Position numbers and translations under genes: made by a program. A stretch of 60,794 bases of DNA from Lachnospiraceae bacterium (GTDB taxonomy: Bacteria; Bacillota; Clostridia; Lachnospirales; Lachnospiraceae): the NCBI GenBank assembly GCA_900752065.1, contig CAADTT010000125.1, forward strand, positions 1-60,794, written 5' to 3'. The notes under the pieces were generated by a model. The model was given only the letters and a program-made list of their open reading frames with translations, was not told where the DNA came from and searched no databases. Shown here piece by piece: positions 33,027 through 41,782 of this stretch (positions within the stretch are counted from its first letter, which is position 1; the number at the start of each line of letters is the position of its first letter).

Positions 33027-35680
33027 TGATTAACTGAATAATCCTTCGCCTTCTGATGATACAGATACAAAGCGGCTACCACATCTTTTAACTCCTGCGT
33101 GCGGTTTCCTTCTGTCGGGCGGCTCAACACATTGTAACAGTATGACAGAACATTGTATGTCACAGGCATGGAAGTATCACCGCAGGTAACCGTGACCTCA
33201 CACGGTTCACCCAGATTCTTCGCCGCAATACCCGTGATCTCTACATAATAGTAGTTTCCCGACCTGACTTTTTCCAGCGTCTTTCCGCCATATTGAAAGC
33301 TTACAGTCTCTGCATCTATACCTTCCGTAATCGAAAAATATAACCGCAGTGTTGTCTCCGAAAGCAGTGACAGATTAGAGCCTTCCAACTTTACGGCTTC
33401 ATTTTTCTGTGCCTGCTGATTCTTATACGGTTCCAGCATTTCCGCTTTCACAGATGCGACACTCTTATCCGCCTCAGTGATATAGGCACTTTCATTTGCC
33501 AGATTTTCCATCCGGTATCCAAAATATTTCTGCGCATAGCCTCCATAATTCAACATGGATTTCACCAGCTCTGCTGCCGCCGCATATTCGGTATTTTCCG
33601 TCTGGTTCTCCAGAATATGCTCGGCATACTGCTTCACAGTATAAGAATATTCCTGCCCGACAGGATTTCCTTCATACATCATCTGTGCCCTGATTTCCGC
33701 CGTCATTTCTTTTGCAGCAACTTCACAGGAAAATACATGGCACCTTGTTCCTGATATCGTATTTTCGTCAATAACCGCCTGATCTACGGGAACATCTTTC
33801 GTAGTGCCGTCCGGAAGCGTAAAGTGCATATAAGATGTACTGCTGCCTGCCACGGCGTCGCCCAGCTTCATATAGAAATTCACGCCGATCTTTCCGTTCA
33901 GGCTTAGCCTGTACCCTGCGATCTCCGCTCTGTAAGCCGTATCCGGAACAGGCGTCGTGCCCTGTCCAATCGTAAAAGTCGCTGTCAATGTTCCGCTATA
34001 ATGTTTCCCATTTCCAGTAACTACGACCGTAGCTGTTCCCGGATAAATATTATTTTCATAAGAAACAGTATATTCATCCTCCGGCACCTCACGCTCATAA
34101 CCTGCCATGACGGTAACCACCGGCTTCTGCGGACTGCCATTATATGTAAAATTGTAATCCGACAATATCAGATAACCGTCGGAAATGTCCTTAGGAACTA
34201 CCTCTACGGAAATTTCCTTTCTTCCAGGCAGATACAGAGCCGTTTCCTCCGTCTGAAGAATGATTTTCGTCTTCCCCCTGTTCACCGCAGAGATTTTTCC
34301 CTGCGCGTCCACCGTGCAGATTTCCGGATTCTCAGACGTATAGGTGATCGTTCCCGGCGCAAAGCTGTTCAAATACTTTTCCTCTCCGCAGGAAATTGTC
34401 ACTGACGGAGACTGAACACTGATGGGATACTCTGCTTTCCGGTAATCCGCGTCCAGCACATGGCTGTGCATCGTTCGTGATCCTCTCAGCGTCTCTGCCG
34501 TCTCATAAAAGAGCGTCCCGCCGGAAATCTTCAGGCTCCAGATCTGTTCCCCTGTTCCCTCAGTTGTTACAATCTCCTGCTTATTCTTCCCATCCAGTCC
34601 ACAGGAATAGATTGCCTTCGGCGTACTGTAATAGAGAAGTCCATCCTTCAGTACAAAGGAAGCATGCTCATAGGATCCGGTTCCTTCATAAATCTCCCAG
34701 GAATCCTCCATAGGAACGATCTGGCTGCCTCTATCCGAGAGACGATTCTTATTCAGGTCGTGCCGGTAGATTCCATACTCGCTGAATCGGGTTCCTTCAC
34801 TGTATATATAGTAAATAGAACCGTTTTTCACATACATAGGTGACAATGCAAATCGGTTTGCCCAAAACGCATTCTCATAAGCCGTATCATTACATGGCTC
34901 GTAGGAATCTGCAATAAAATCGTGGTCCCGTGAAAGCTTACTGCCGCTGCACAGAAAATAGCTATATTGCAGGCCGCTTCCCTGCGTGTCCAAATCATCC
35001 CAGGTAGCATCCACAAAATACCACTTGCCGTCTATCTGGACCTGGTTCCACGCATGGGCCACTCCCCCTGCATATCCCGTTACGATCCTGCAGGGAACCC
35101 CCGCACGGTCCAGATAATACTTATATGCCTTGGCATACCCTTCACACACGGCCTTTTTTTCCAGAAGGGGACCTGTCACCTCATGGCTGCTCGTATAATT
35201 CTCCTGGTATTCCACATCCAGGCAGAGGTAATCATGGATGACCAGAGCCTTCTCCAGATCCGACATGGAATCATCGATCAGGGCAAGCACTTTAGCCGCC
35301 TCCGCCTCCAGTTCCACATCCCTGTCATGTCCATACTTCATATACAGATCTGTAATGTATCCATCGGAATCCTCCAGATATTCAAAGGTTTTCATTACAT
35401 AATAATATTCCGCCTCATACCGGTACATCTGAAATACAAAATCTCCTACATCGTCATTCGTCACCTGATATCCCCGCAGATCAATCGTTGTTTCTCTGTT
35501 CCTCCATTTTTCCAGAAGATAATCCTTAAAAGAAACTTCCTCTGCCTGTACCTCTGTCATCATCCCCTGTCCTGCCCATGGCACCTCTGCAACGGCACAT
35601 AGCATGCAGGCTCCCAACATCGCAGCCCCTAATTTCACTGCTTTTCTTTTTATCCAGGAATTCCGATTTCTACCTCTCAT
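33020..35680 (-). CDS. Secreted transglutaminase-like protein with Ig-like domains
   Basis: 886 residues. A signal peptide with basic N-terminus and hydrophobic core ends near VQAEEVS (about residue 47). The transglutaminase-core fold at about 120-260 has the full triad: Cys179 (KKAVCEGYAKAY), His209 (GGVAHAWNQV), Asp224 (FVDATWDD). Then a beta-propeller-like middle region, a Big2-type domain (YTSENPEICTVDAQGKI), a second Ig-like module and a C-terminal region of unknown fold. Likely a surface cysteine peptidase or crosslinking enzyme. It is 21 bases downstream of rpoD with no terminator between them. Confidence 0.85.
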   Translation of the reverse strand: MRGRNRNSWIKRKAVKLGAAMLGACMLCAVAEVPWAGQGMMTEVQAEEVSFKDYLLEKWRNRETTIDLRGYQVTNDDVGDFVFQMYRYEAEYYYVMKTFEYLEDSDGYITDLYMKYGHDRDVELEAEAAKVLALIDDSMSDLEKALVIHDYLCLDVEYQENYTSSHEVTGPLLEKKAVCEGYAKAYKYYLDRAGVPCRIVTGYAGGVAHAWNQVQIDGKWYFVDATWDDLDTQGSGLQYSYFLCSGSKLSRDHDFIADSYEPCNDTAYENAFWANRFALSPMYVKNGSIYYIYSEGTRFSEYGIYRHDLNKNRLSDRGSQIVPMEDSWEIYEGTGSYEHASFVLKDGLLYYSTPKAIYSCGLDGKNKQEIVTTEGTGEQIWSLKISGGTLFYETAETLRGSRTMHSHVLDADYRKAEYPISVQSPSVTISCGEEKYLNSFAPGTITYTSENPEICTVDAQGKISAVNRGKTKIILQTEETALYLPGRKEISVEVVPKDISDGYLILSDYNFTYNGSPQKPVVTVMAGYEREVPEDEYTVSYENNIYPGTATVVVTGNGKHYSGTLTATFTIGQGTTPVPDTAYRAEIAGYRLSLNGKIGVNFYMKLGDAVAGSSTSYMHFTLPDGTTKDVPVDQAVIDENTISGTRCHVFSCEVAAKEMTAEIRAQMMYEGNPVGQEYSYTVKQYAEHILENQTENTEYAAAAELVKSMLNYGGYAQKYFGYRMENLANESAYITEADKSVASVKAEMLEPYKNQQAQKNEAVKLEGSNLSLLSETTLRLYFSITEGIDAETVSFQYGGKTLEKVRSGNYYYVEITGIAAKNLGEPCEVTVTCGDTSMPVTYNVLSYCYNVLSRPTEGNRTQELKDVVAALYLYHQKAKDYSVNQA

Positions 35681-35701
35681 CCATTTCCTCCTTTTTCTTT
35701 T

Positions 35702-36832
35702 TTATACTAAGAAGTCTTTCAACCTCTTGCTCCTCGATGGGTGTCTCAGTTTTCTAAGCGCCTTCGCCTCAATCTGGCGTATTCTCTCTCTCGTAACATT
35801 AAATTCTTTTCCCACCTCTTCCAGCGTCCGGGCACGTCCGTCCTCCAGTCCGAAGCGCAGCCTTACGACCTGACGTTCTCTGTCCGTGAGGGATTCCAGT
35901 GCCGTGCTGAGTTCTGCTCTCAACATGGAAAATGCCGCGGAGTCTGCCGGAGACAGGGCAGAATCATCCTCGATAAAGTCACCCAGATGGCTGTCATCCT
36001 CCTCGCCGATTGGCGTATCCAATGATACCGGGTCGCGGGAAATCTTCAGCACTTCACGGACGCGGGACACGGGTACATTCAGTCTGGCTGCCACCTCCTC
36101 CGGGGTTGGCTCTCTTCCCAGCTCCTGCAGAAGAGTCCTTGTCATACGCAGCGTCTTATTGATCGTCTCTACCATGTGTACCGGCACGCGGATCGTCCTT
36201 CCCGTATCCGCGATACCTCTCGTGATCGCCTGGCGGATCCACCAGGTCGCATAGGTACTGAACTTGTATCCTTTTGTATAATCGAATTTGTCGACCGCCT
36301 TCATCAATCCCATATTCCCCTCCTGAATCAGATCCAGGAACGGCATACCGCGGCCTACATACTTTTTCGCAATGCTGACTACGAGACGCAGGTTTGCCTC
36401 CGTCAGTGCCTTCTTTGCATCCTCGTCTCCCTCTTCCACACGCTTTGCAAGAGCAACCTCCTGCTCTGTGGTCAGCAGGGGAACGTTACCGATTTCTTTT
36501 AAGTACATGCGGACCGGATCTTCTGTGCTGACTCCCTCCAGCACATCCACATCATCGATCAGCTCTACTTCTTCCGTCTCTCCAAGAATCACATCATCAT
36601 CACTGTCGATCAGAAGCTCCTCTCCGTCATTCTCCTTCACGCCATTCTGCATGATGTCTACATTATTCTTTTCCAGAAACTCCAAAATGAGATCCATCTT
36701 ATCTTCATCCAGCTCAAAGCTGGCGAATGCATCGCTGATTTCATTGTATTCCAGAACATTTTTCTTTGTCTTTGCCTTATCGACCAGCCCAAGCAGCGTT
36801 TTGGTAAATTGTTCTTCCTGCATTTGATCCAT
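35702..36832 (-). CDS. rpoD: Primary RNA polymerase sigma factor (sigma-A)
   Basis: 376 residues, the short Gram-positive form. Region 1.1-like acidic N-terminus, region 1.2 (STEDPVRMYLKEIG), region 2 (ANLRLVVSIAKKYVGRGMPFLDLIQEGNMGLMKAV, including the -10 recognition helix TYATWWIRQAI), region 3, and region 4 helix-turn-helix (TLEEVGKEFNVTRERIRQIE). It matches the TTGACA/TATAAT-type promoters found across the window. dnaG, its usual upstream partner in Firmicutes, is missing; lspA takes that place. Confidence 0.97.
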   Translation of the reverse strand: MDQMQEEQFTKTLLGLVDKAKTKKNVLEYNEISDAFASFELDEDKMDLILEFLEKNNVDIMQNGVKENDGEELLIDSDDDVILGETEEVELIDDVDVLEGVSTEDPVRMYLKEIGNVPLLTTEQEVALAKRVEEGDEDAKKALTEANLRLVVSIAKKYVGRGMPFLDLIQEGNMGLMKAVDKFDYTKGYKFSTYATWWIRQAITRGIADTGRTIRVPVHMVETINKTLRMTRTLLQELGREPTPEEVAARLNVPVSRVREVLKISRDPVSLDTPIGEEDDSHLGDFIEDDSALSPADSAAFSMLRAELSTALESLTDRERQVVRLRFGLEDGRARTLEEVGKEFNVTRERIRQIEAKALRKLRHPSRSKRLKDFLV

Positions 36833-36877
36833 AACATCTATCTCCTATCCCATTCACTTTCCGCTTTCGTACATGTT

Positions 36878-36906
36878 AGCTTACCATTTTTGACGGAACC
36901 TGTCAA
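36878..36906 (-). promoter_or_regulatory. Sigma-A promoter for rpoD, overlapping the end of lspA
   Basis: On the minus strand TTGACA (36901-36906), 17 bases, TAAGCT (36878-36883). The -35 overlaps the lspA stop codon. A TTGAC/GTCAA inverted repeat spans the -35 and the first spacer bases. Confidence 0.65.
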
Positions 36907-37352
36907 CTTTTGCGTTGACCATTCCACAAAAGAAAAGTTCCCAGGAAAATACAAATGTCACCAAGATTAAATACAATTTTTTGCATGCGCTTCCATTTCA
37001 CCTGAAAGCTAAAATAATCTACCACATACCGGCGTTTCAGCCGGTCAAAGACGTTGCTGCAGGCTCCTCCTATCAAAAGGGAAAGTCCCGTCTTCATCAG
37101 CCCAAATCCCCGGCGTCCCAAAAGATACAGCCATGCGGCAGTAAGACTCACCGTAAGCCCCAGAGAAAATCCCGCTACGAGCTGCTGTCTCTCATCCATC
37201 AGGTTCATCATGGCTCCCCTGTTATGGGATTTGCGCAGCAGTATCCTGCCGCCCAATATTTCCTTCCGGTAATCATCCGGCTTCTCTTCCACCTGCCGTT
37301 TCAAACAATAATCCAGTACAAAAACGGCAGCCGCCATCAAGATCCAGAACAT
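36903..37352 (-). CDS. lspA: Lipoprotein signal peptidase (signal peptidase II)
   Basis: 149 residues from ATG 37352 (MFWILMAAAVFVLDY), preceded by GGAGGG and one base after the clpX stop; a longer reading from 37412 overlaps clpX. Four transmembrane helices. The two catalytic aspartates are Asp103 (ACSNVFDRL) and Asp132 (VFNLGDICIF). It removes signal peptides from prolipoproteins in the membrane. Some canonical positions are diverged (FNLGD rather than FNxAD), so activity should be treated as likely, not certain. Confidence 0.88.
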   Translation of the reverse strand: MFWILMAAAVFVLDYCLKRQVEEKPDDYRKEILGGRILLRKSHNRGAMMNLMDERQQLVAGFSLGLTVSLTAAWLYLLGRRGFGLMKTGLSLLIGGACSNVFDRLKRRYVVDYFSFQVKWKRMQKIVFNLGDICIFLGTFLLWNGQRKS

Positions 37353-37353
37353 C

Positions 37354-38769
37354 CTATCCCTCCAGCATCGGAACTCCGCGCATCTGTATCCGCGGTGCTC
37401 CTGTCCCTTCAATATATTCTTTTGTGATCGTAACGCTTCCTATGTTATCATCTTTGGGAATCTCATACATAATATCCAGCATAAACTCCTCAATGATCGC
37501 CCGGAGCGCCCTGGCTCCCGTATCCTTCTCTCTTGCCTTTCTCGCAATTTCCCGCAGCGCCTCCTCTTCAAAGCTTAGCTGTACCTCGTCTAACGCCAAA
37601 AGCTTCTGATACTGCTTTAAAATTGCGTTTTTCGGCTCCTTCAGGATCTGCACCAGCATATCCTCCGTCAGCCCCTGCAGCGTAAATATGATTGGCAGAC
37701 GGCCGATAAATTCCGGAATCATCCCGAACTGGCGGATGTCCTCGACCGTCACCTTCTCCAGCAGATAAGGATCTTTGTCATATTTATCTTTCAGATCCGC
37801 CTTAAATCCCACGGAAGCCTGCTTATTCAGCCTTTCCTTTACAATATCCTCAAGCCCCGGAAAAGCGCCGCCGCAGATAAACAGAATGTTTCTGGTATTC
37901 ACCGTCTCCATAGGAACCATAGCGTTCTTACTGGTAGCCCCCACCGGAACTTCAATCTCACTGCCCTCCAGAAGCTTCAGCATTCCCTGCTGCACAGACT
38001 CTCCGCTCACATCCCTCTGATTCGTATTCTTCTTCTTTGCGATCTTGTCGATCTCATCGATAAATATGATCCCGTGCTCCGCCTTTTCCACATCGTTTCC
38101 TGCTGCTGCCAGAAGCTTTGAAACCACGCTCTCAATATCATCGCCAATGTAGCCCGCCTCCGTCAAAGAAGTGGCATCCGCAATAGCCAGCGGCACGTCG
38201 AGAAGCTTCGCCAGCGTCTTTACCAGATAGGTCTTTCCGCTTCCGGTAGGTCCGATCATCAGCATATTTGACTTCTCGATCTGAATATCCTCCATCGTAT
38301 CCGTCGCTACTCTCTTATAATGATTATACACTGCTACCGAAATCACCTTCTTCGCATGCTCCTGGCCGATGACATACTCATCCAGGCTCGCCTTGATCTT
38401 ATGGGGCGCCGGAATGGACTTGACATCAAAAGCCTTCTGCGGCTCCTCCTCTTTTTTCTTTTTCTTTACCTTCTGCTGTTTCGGAATCTGCTTTGTCAGA
38501 TCCGCCAGGTTTATCATGCTGATGTTCGGTATCCCGGAAAGCTTCGACATGTCCATATTTCCGTTGGGAAACTGCCCGTTCCCCATCATGTCGAAAGCCT
38601 TTTGCAAACAGCCCTGACAGATTCGGATATCCTGTCCCATCCGGATCATTTTTCCTGCTTTGCTTTCCGGTCTCCGGCACATAAAACAGACATCCTCAAA
38701 TTCATCCTGTCCGTTTTCCTCTTTTTCTTCCTTTAATAATTCATCATCTATCTTCTTATCATCTGACAT
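37354..38769 (-). CDS. clpX: ClpX-type AAA+ unfoldase
   Basis: 471 residues, longer than the usual ~420. N-terminal zinc-binding domain with Cys28, Cys31, Cys51 and Cys54 (CFMC...CQGC). A lysine-rich linker at 55-115 accounts for the extra length. Walker A 173-180 (GPTGSGKT), GYIG pore loop (207-210), Walker B IIFIDEIDKI, sensor motif IPEFIGRLP. The ClpP-docking loop has VGF (320-322) where E. coli has IGF. It is not next to clpP, so it may be a second copy; the window cannot settle this. Confidence 0.9.
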   Translation of the reverse strand: MSDDKKIDDELLKEEKEENGQDEFEDVCFMCRRPESKAGKMIRMGQDIRICQGCLQKAFDMMGNGQFPNGNMDMSKLSGIPNISMINLADLTKQIPKQQKVKKKKKEEEPQKAFDVKSIPAPHKIKASLDEYVIGQEHAKKVISVAVYNHYKRVATDTMEDIQIEKSNMLMIGPTGSGKTYLVKTLAKLLDVPLAIADATSLTEAGYIGDDIESVVSKLLAAAGNDVEKAEHGIIFIDEIDKIAKKKNTNQRDVSGESVQQGMLKLLEGSEIEVPVGATSKNAMVPMETVNTRNILFICGGAFPGLEDIVKERLNKQASVGFKADLKDKYDKDPYLLEKVTVEDIRQFGMIPEFIGRLPIIFTLQGLTEDMLVQILKEPKNAILKQYQKLLALDEVQLSFEEEALREIARKAREKDTGARALRAIIEEFMLDIMYEIPKDDNIGSVTITKEYIEGTGAPRIQMRGVPMLEG

Positions 38770-38803
38770 GCTTATGCTCTCCTTATCAAATACGTCATAT
38801 TTC

Positions 38804-38832
38804 GTAACAGTTCAGCCAGGCTGACCTGTTAC
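38804..38832. repeat. 29-bp GTAACAG palindrome in the clpX leader
   Basis: GTAACAGTTCAGCC (38804-38817) is repeated inverted as GGCTGACCTGTTAC (38819-38832) around a single central base, with one mismatch in 14. It lies between the clpX promoter and ATG. It equals the end sequence of the larger elements with no interior: either the minimal member of the family or an operator for a dimeric regulator. Confidence 0.75.
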
Positions 38833-38853
38833 CATATTTCTTTCTGTCCACAT

Positions 38854-38882
38854 ATTATAGCCCAGAATATATACAGACACAA
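38854..38882 (-). promoter_or_regulatory. Sigma-A promoter for clpX-lspA
   Basis: On the minus strand TTGTGT (38877-38882), 17 bases, TATAAT (38854-38859). The leader is about 80 bases and contains the 29-bp palindrome. Confidence 0.75.
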
Positions 38883-38987
38883 GTGAACTTTTTATAAATC
38901 TGCGCCGCTGCCAGCCATCCGCATTGCCCTTCAGCCAGACAGGTCCGCACATTTACTGCGCCAACCGTAATAATAATTGATACAGGC

Positions 38988-39022
38988 ATATAAAATGGAG
39001 CAGGATTTTCAATCTCCTGCTC
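38988..39022 (-). terminator. Terminator after htrA
   Basis: GGAGCAGGA/TCCTGCTCC arms (38997-39005, 39014-39022) with an eight-base loop, followed on the minus strand by ATTTTATA. It lies about 20 bases after the htrA stop and closes the sugar-transferase/LCP/glycosyltransferase/htrA operon. Confidence 0.8.
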
Positions 39023-39041
39023 CGTCTCATTTCCTATATTC

Positions 39042-40751
39042 TTAATAATTGTTGAAGAACTGCTCAAACGGATTCATATAATCGTCTCCGAAATCTTCAT
39101 AGCCGTCATAGCCATCTTCCGGCTGTGCTTCCCGCTGCTGCTGTTCTCCGGAACTCTGCTGCTGCGTATTGGTATCGGCATCTGCCGGGCGTTCGCCTAA
39201 GGTGACGCTCACGGTTCTCTCCACATACTCGCCGCCCTCTGCCGTGGCCACGACTACATCGATCGTCTCACCTGCCTTATAGTAATTCATGCGGTCAAAC
39301 AGCTCATCTCTGGAAGAGATCGTCTGTCCGTCCAGTTTTGTGATGATATCTCCCTTCTTGATGCCTGCCGCCTCCGCGGGAGACCCCTCGCTCACTTCAT
39401 AAATAAATGCACCTGCCGGCATGTTGTAAACTTCCTTCGCCTCATCCGATACATCCCTCGGAACGACTCCCAGATATCCCATCTCTGATGCATCTACCTC
39501 TGTCCTCGTCACACGGTTCATCAGTTCATCCAGAATCGGCTGCGCTGTCTTCATCGGAATTGCATAGCCCATTCCCTCAACGCCTGTGGACGCCGCTTTC
39601 ACAGAGTTGATGCCAACCAGCTCACCTGCTGTATTTAACAGGGCGCCGCCGCTGTTTCCAAAATTGATCGCCGCATCCGTCTGGATCATGTTGTTTGTTA
39701 TATTATCTACCGTGACCTCTCTGTCCAGTGCGCTGACATAGCCCACCGTCAGGGACTGTCCATACCCAAGTGCATTTCCGATGGCTACGACCTGCTGCCC
39801 CATCTCCAGAGCATCGGAATCACCAATCTGAATCACCTTGATCTGCTTCTTGATCTCGTCCGGGATATCAGCCAGCTTGACTGCCACGACTGCCAGATCG
39901 TGAGAGGGATCTGTCCCCTTGGTCACTGCCTGCACGACTGCGTCCTCCGGTTCCTCTGTATCAACAGTAAAGCATACGCTCAATTCCTGGGCGCCCTCCA
40001 CCACATGATTGTTTGTGGCAATCAGAAGTTCTGTATCGTTCTGTGAAATGATGACGCCGGAACCTGCGCTCTCTGTCTCCTGCTGGTAGGTTCTGCCGAA
40101 GAACATACTCTGCACTTCCTCCACGCCTCTGTTGGTGATCGCCACGATAGAAGGCATCGCATTTTTCGCCACCTGAGTGATGCTTGCCGCACCCGTCTCC
40201 ACGGAACTTGTGCTTGCCGTCTTGAGATCCTCCTGTTTCTCGGTGGAAGAAGGAACGGTATCCGCAGTCCCCACCGTCATCTCTGTCTCCTTGGGGGCGA
40301 TCTTATTCCCCACAAAGCCTGTCACCTGAAAGGCTGCACTGGCTACCACTCCGAACACCAGCGCCATGCCTGCACAGACTGCAAAGCTCTTCCAGAGAGG
40401 TCTTGATCCCCGGCTATGTTTATTCCCGGAATCCTCACTCTGCTTTTCCATCTGAGGTGTCTGCTCCCTGTCAGGCTGCCCGCCATTGTAAGCATAGTGA
40501 TAAAATCCTGAACTGCTTTCCTGCTGGCGCTGCACCACTCCGCTGTGAGAAGCCTCCGGCTCTTCCTGCCGGAATTCTTCTGTCTCTTCCTGCAGGATCT
40601 CTTCTGTCGTCTCCTCCGCAGTGTATGTATCGTCTGTCAGATCCTCTTCTCCGGAATCGTACACCTCCCGGTTCATATAATCATTCGGTTCCGGCTCGCC
40701 GCCTCCCGTCTGATCATTTCTTACATCTCTATCATCAAATTCATCATACAT
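39042..40751 (-). CDS. htrA: HtrA/DegP-family membrane-anchored serine protease
   Basis: 569 residues from ATG 40751 (MYDEFDDRDVRND), preceded by AAAGGAGG; the ORF extension to 40871 lacks support. Acidic cytoplasmic region 1-115, one membrane helix at about 121-146, then an extracytoplasmic trypsin-like domain with triad His249 (ATNNHVVEG), Asp285 (DPSHDLAVV) and Ser367 (INFGNSGGAL), and one PDZ domain at about 410-505. A glutamine-rich tail follows. It degrades or refolds damaged exported proteins. Last gene of the operon starting at 44657, linking it to envelope assembly. Confidence 0.94.
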   Translation of the reverse strand: MYDEFDDRDVRNDQTGGGEPEPNDYMNREVYDSGEEDLTDDTYTAEETTEEILQEETEEFRQEEPEASHSGVVQRQQESSSGFYHYAYNGGQPDREQTPQMEKQSEDSGNKHSRGSRPLWKSFAVCAGMALVFGVVASAAFQVTGFVGNKIAPKETEMTVGTADTVPSSTEKQEDLKTASTSSVETGAASITQVAKNAMPSIVAITNRGVEEVQSMFFGRTYQQETESAGSGVIISQNDTELLIATNNHVVEGAQELSVCFTVDTEEPEDAVVQAVTKGTDPSHDLAVVAVKLADIPDEIKKQIKVIQIGDSDALEMGQQVVAIGNALGYGQSLTVGYVSALDREVTVDNITNNMIQTDAAINFGNSGGALLNTAGELVGINSVKAASTGVEGMGYAIPMKTAQPILDELMNRVTRTEVDASEMGYLGVVPRDVSDEAKEVYNMPAGAFIYEVSEGSPAEAAGIKKGDIITKLDGQTISSRDELFDRMNYYKAGETIDVVVATAEGGEYVERTVSVTLGERPADADTNTQQQSSGEQQQREAQPEDGYDGYEDFGDDYMNPFEQFFNNY

Positions 40752-40861
40752 CGTGAATACCTCCTTTGTAGTTTTCCCTTTTCTGATCTGAAAACAGTTT
40801 ATCAGCGAATTGTGTTCAATCTGTGATAATTCCTTTAAAAAAGTATGCACTCCGTTTCCAT

Positions 40862-41779
40862 TTACCGCCAATAGCTGCGGTTCATCGTAATCTTCAGAAT
40901 CAGCTTTTTCGGAAGCTTTCGATAGGATTTTCCAAGCAGATATCCCGTGTATTTAAATCCGCTCTTTACCACCATATTTATAATGAGCCAGGGCTTCCTG
41001 ATATGCAGCAGATATTTCGCGCTCTGCTTCACCATACGGATTCCCTCTCTTTCTGATTTTGCCATGGAAAAGATCTCCGGATGCTCCGCCTGGGACACTG
41101 CCAGGTCAAAATTTCTCCGAAGCTGCTCCATATTTCCGTAGTTGTGGGAATGTATGACACGCGCCTCCGCCACATAAGCGATTCTTCCTCCATTCTGGAT
41201 GATCTTTCCCGCAAAAATCATATCTTCATTAAATATTGTCCGTTTTTCAAATCCGCCCAGCCTTTCATACACACTCCTGCGGTACATGGCGCAGACGTTC
41301 GAGCAGAAGAAGGTCTTGATCCCGTATTTCGGAAGATCCCGTGCCGACTTTACACCGCTCTTCGGCGGATAGTTAAAGCTTCTCGTGTACCGCTCCAGAA
41401 GCTCACAGTCCGCAGCCGGAAGCTGTCTGGCATAGGCTGCCGCCACGTTCCCATCTTCAAAAGCTGCCGCCAGCTTCTCCACCAGATATTCATCTGCAGG
41501 AACTGCGTCCTGTGTCATAAACAGAATCAGCTCGCCCGTCAAAAGAGAAGCGGCACTATCTCTAGTGCCGCCGTGGTCGAACTCTTTCTTTTTCAGATGC
41601 CGTACCTCCACATGGGGCATTTTCTCGTATCCCTTTTTGGGAAAATATGCCTTTTCTGTATTCATGATCAGGATCTTTCCGATCGGATACGTTTGTCTCT
41701 GCAGCATCTGCATTAATTGATCAAATTTTTCATCCGGTTTATATACCGGAATTACAAGATCGACGGTGTATTCTCTCAT
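40862..41779 (-). CDS. Family-2 glycosyltransferase, rhamnosyltransferase-like
   Basis: 305 residues. GT-A fold with VDLVIPVYKPDEKFD at the N-terminus, FDHGGTRD, MTQDAVPAD as the metal-binding region and FNEDMIFAGKI near the acceptor site. The pattern resembles rhamnosyltransferases of the RfbF/RfbN type, but the sugar is inferred only. Three bases separate it from the LCP gene. The last 60 residues are basic and may associate with the membrane. Confidence 0.85.
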   Translation of the reverse strand: MREYTVDLVIPVYKPDEKFDQLMQMLQRQTYPIGKILIMNTEKAYFPKKGYEKMPHVEVRHLKKKEFDHGGTRDSAASLLTGELILFMTQDAVPADEYLVEKLAAAFEDGNVAAAYARQLPAADCELLERYTRSFNYPPKSGVKSARDLPKYGIKTFFCSNVCAMYRRSVYERLGGFEKRTIFNEDMIFAGKIIQNGGRIAYVAEARVIHSHNYGNMEQLRRNFDLAVSQAEHPEIFSMAKSEREGIRMVKQSAKYLLHIRKPWLIINMVVKSGFKYTGYLLGKSYRKLPKKLILKITMNRSYWR

Positions 41780-41782
41780 TTT

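Noticed and set aside
38855..39067. 70-residue ORF between htrA and clpX
   Set aside because: It contains the htrA terminator, lacks a ribosome site and overlaps the clpX promoter.
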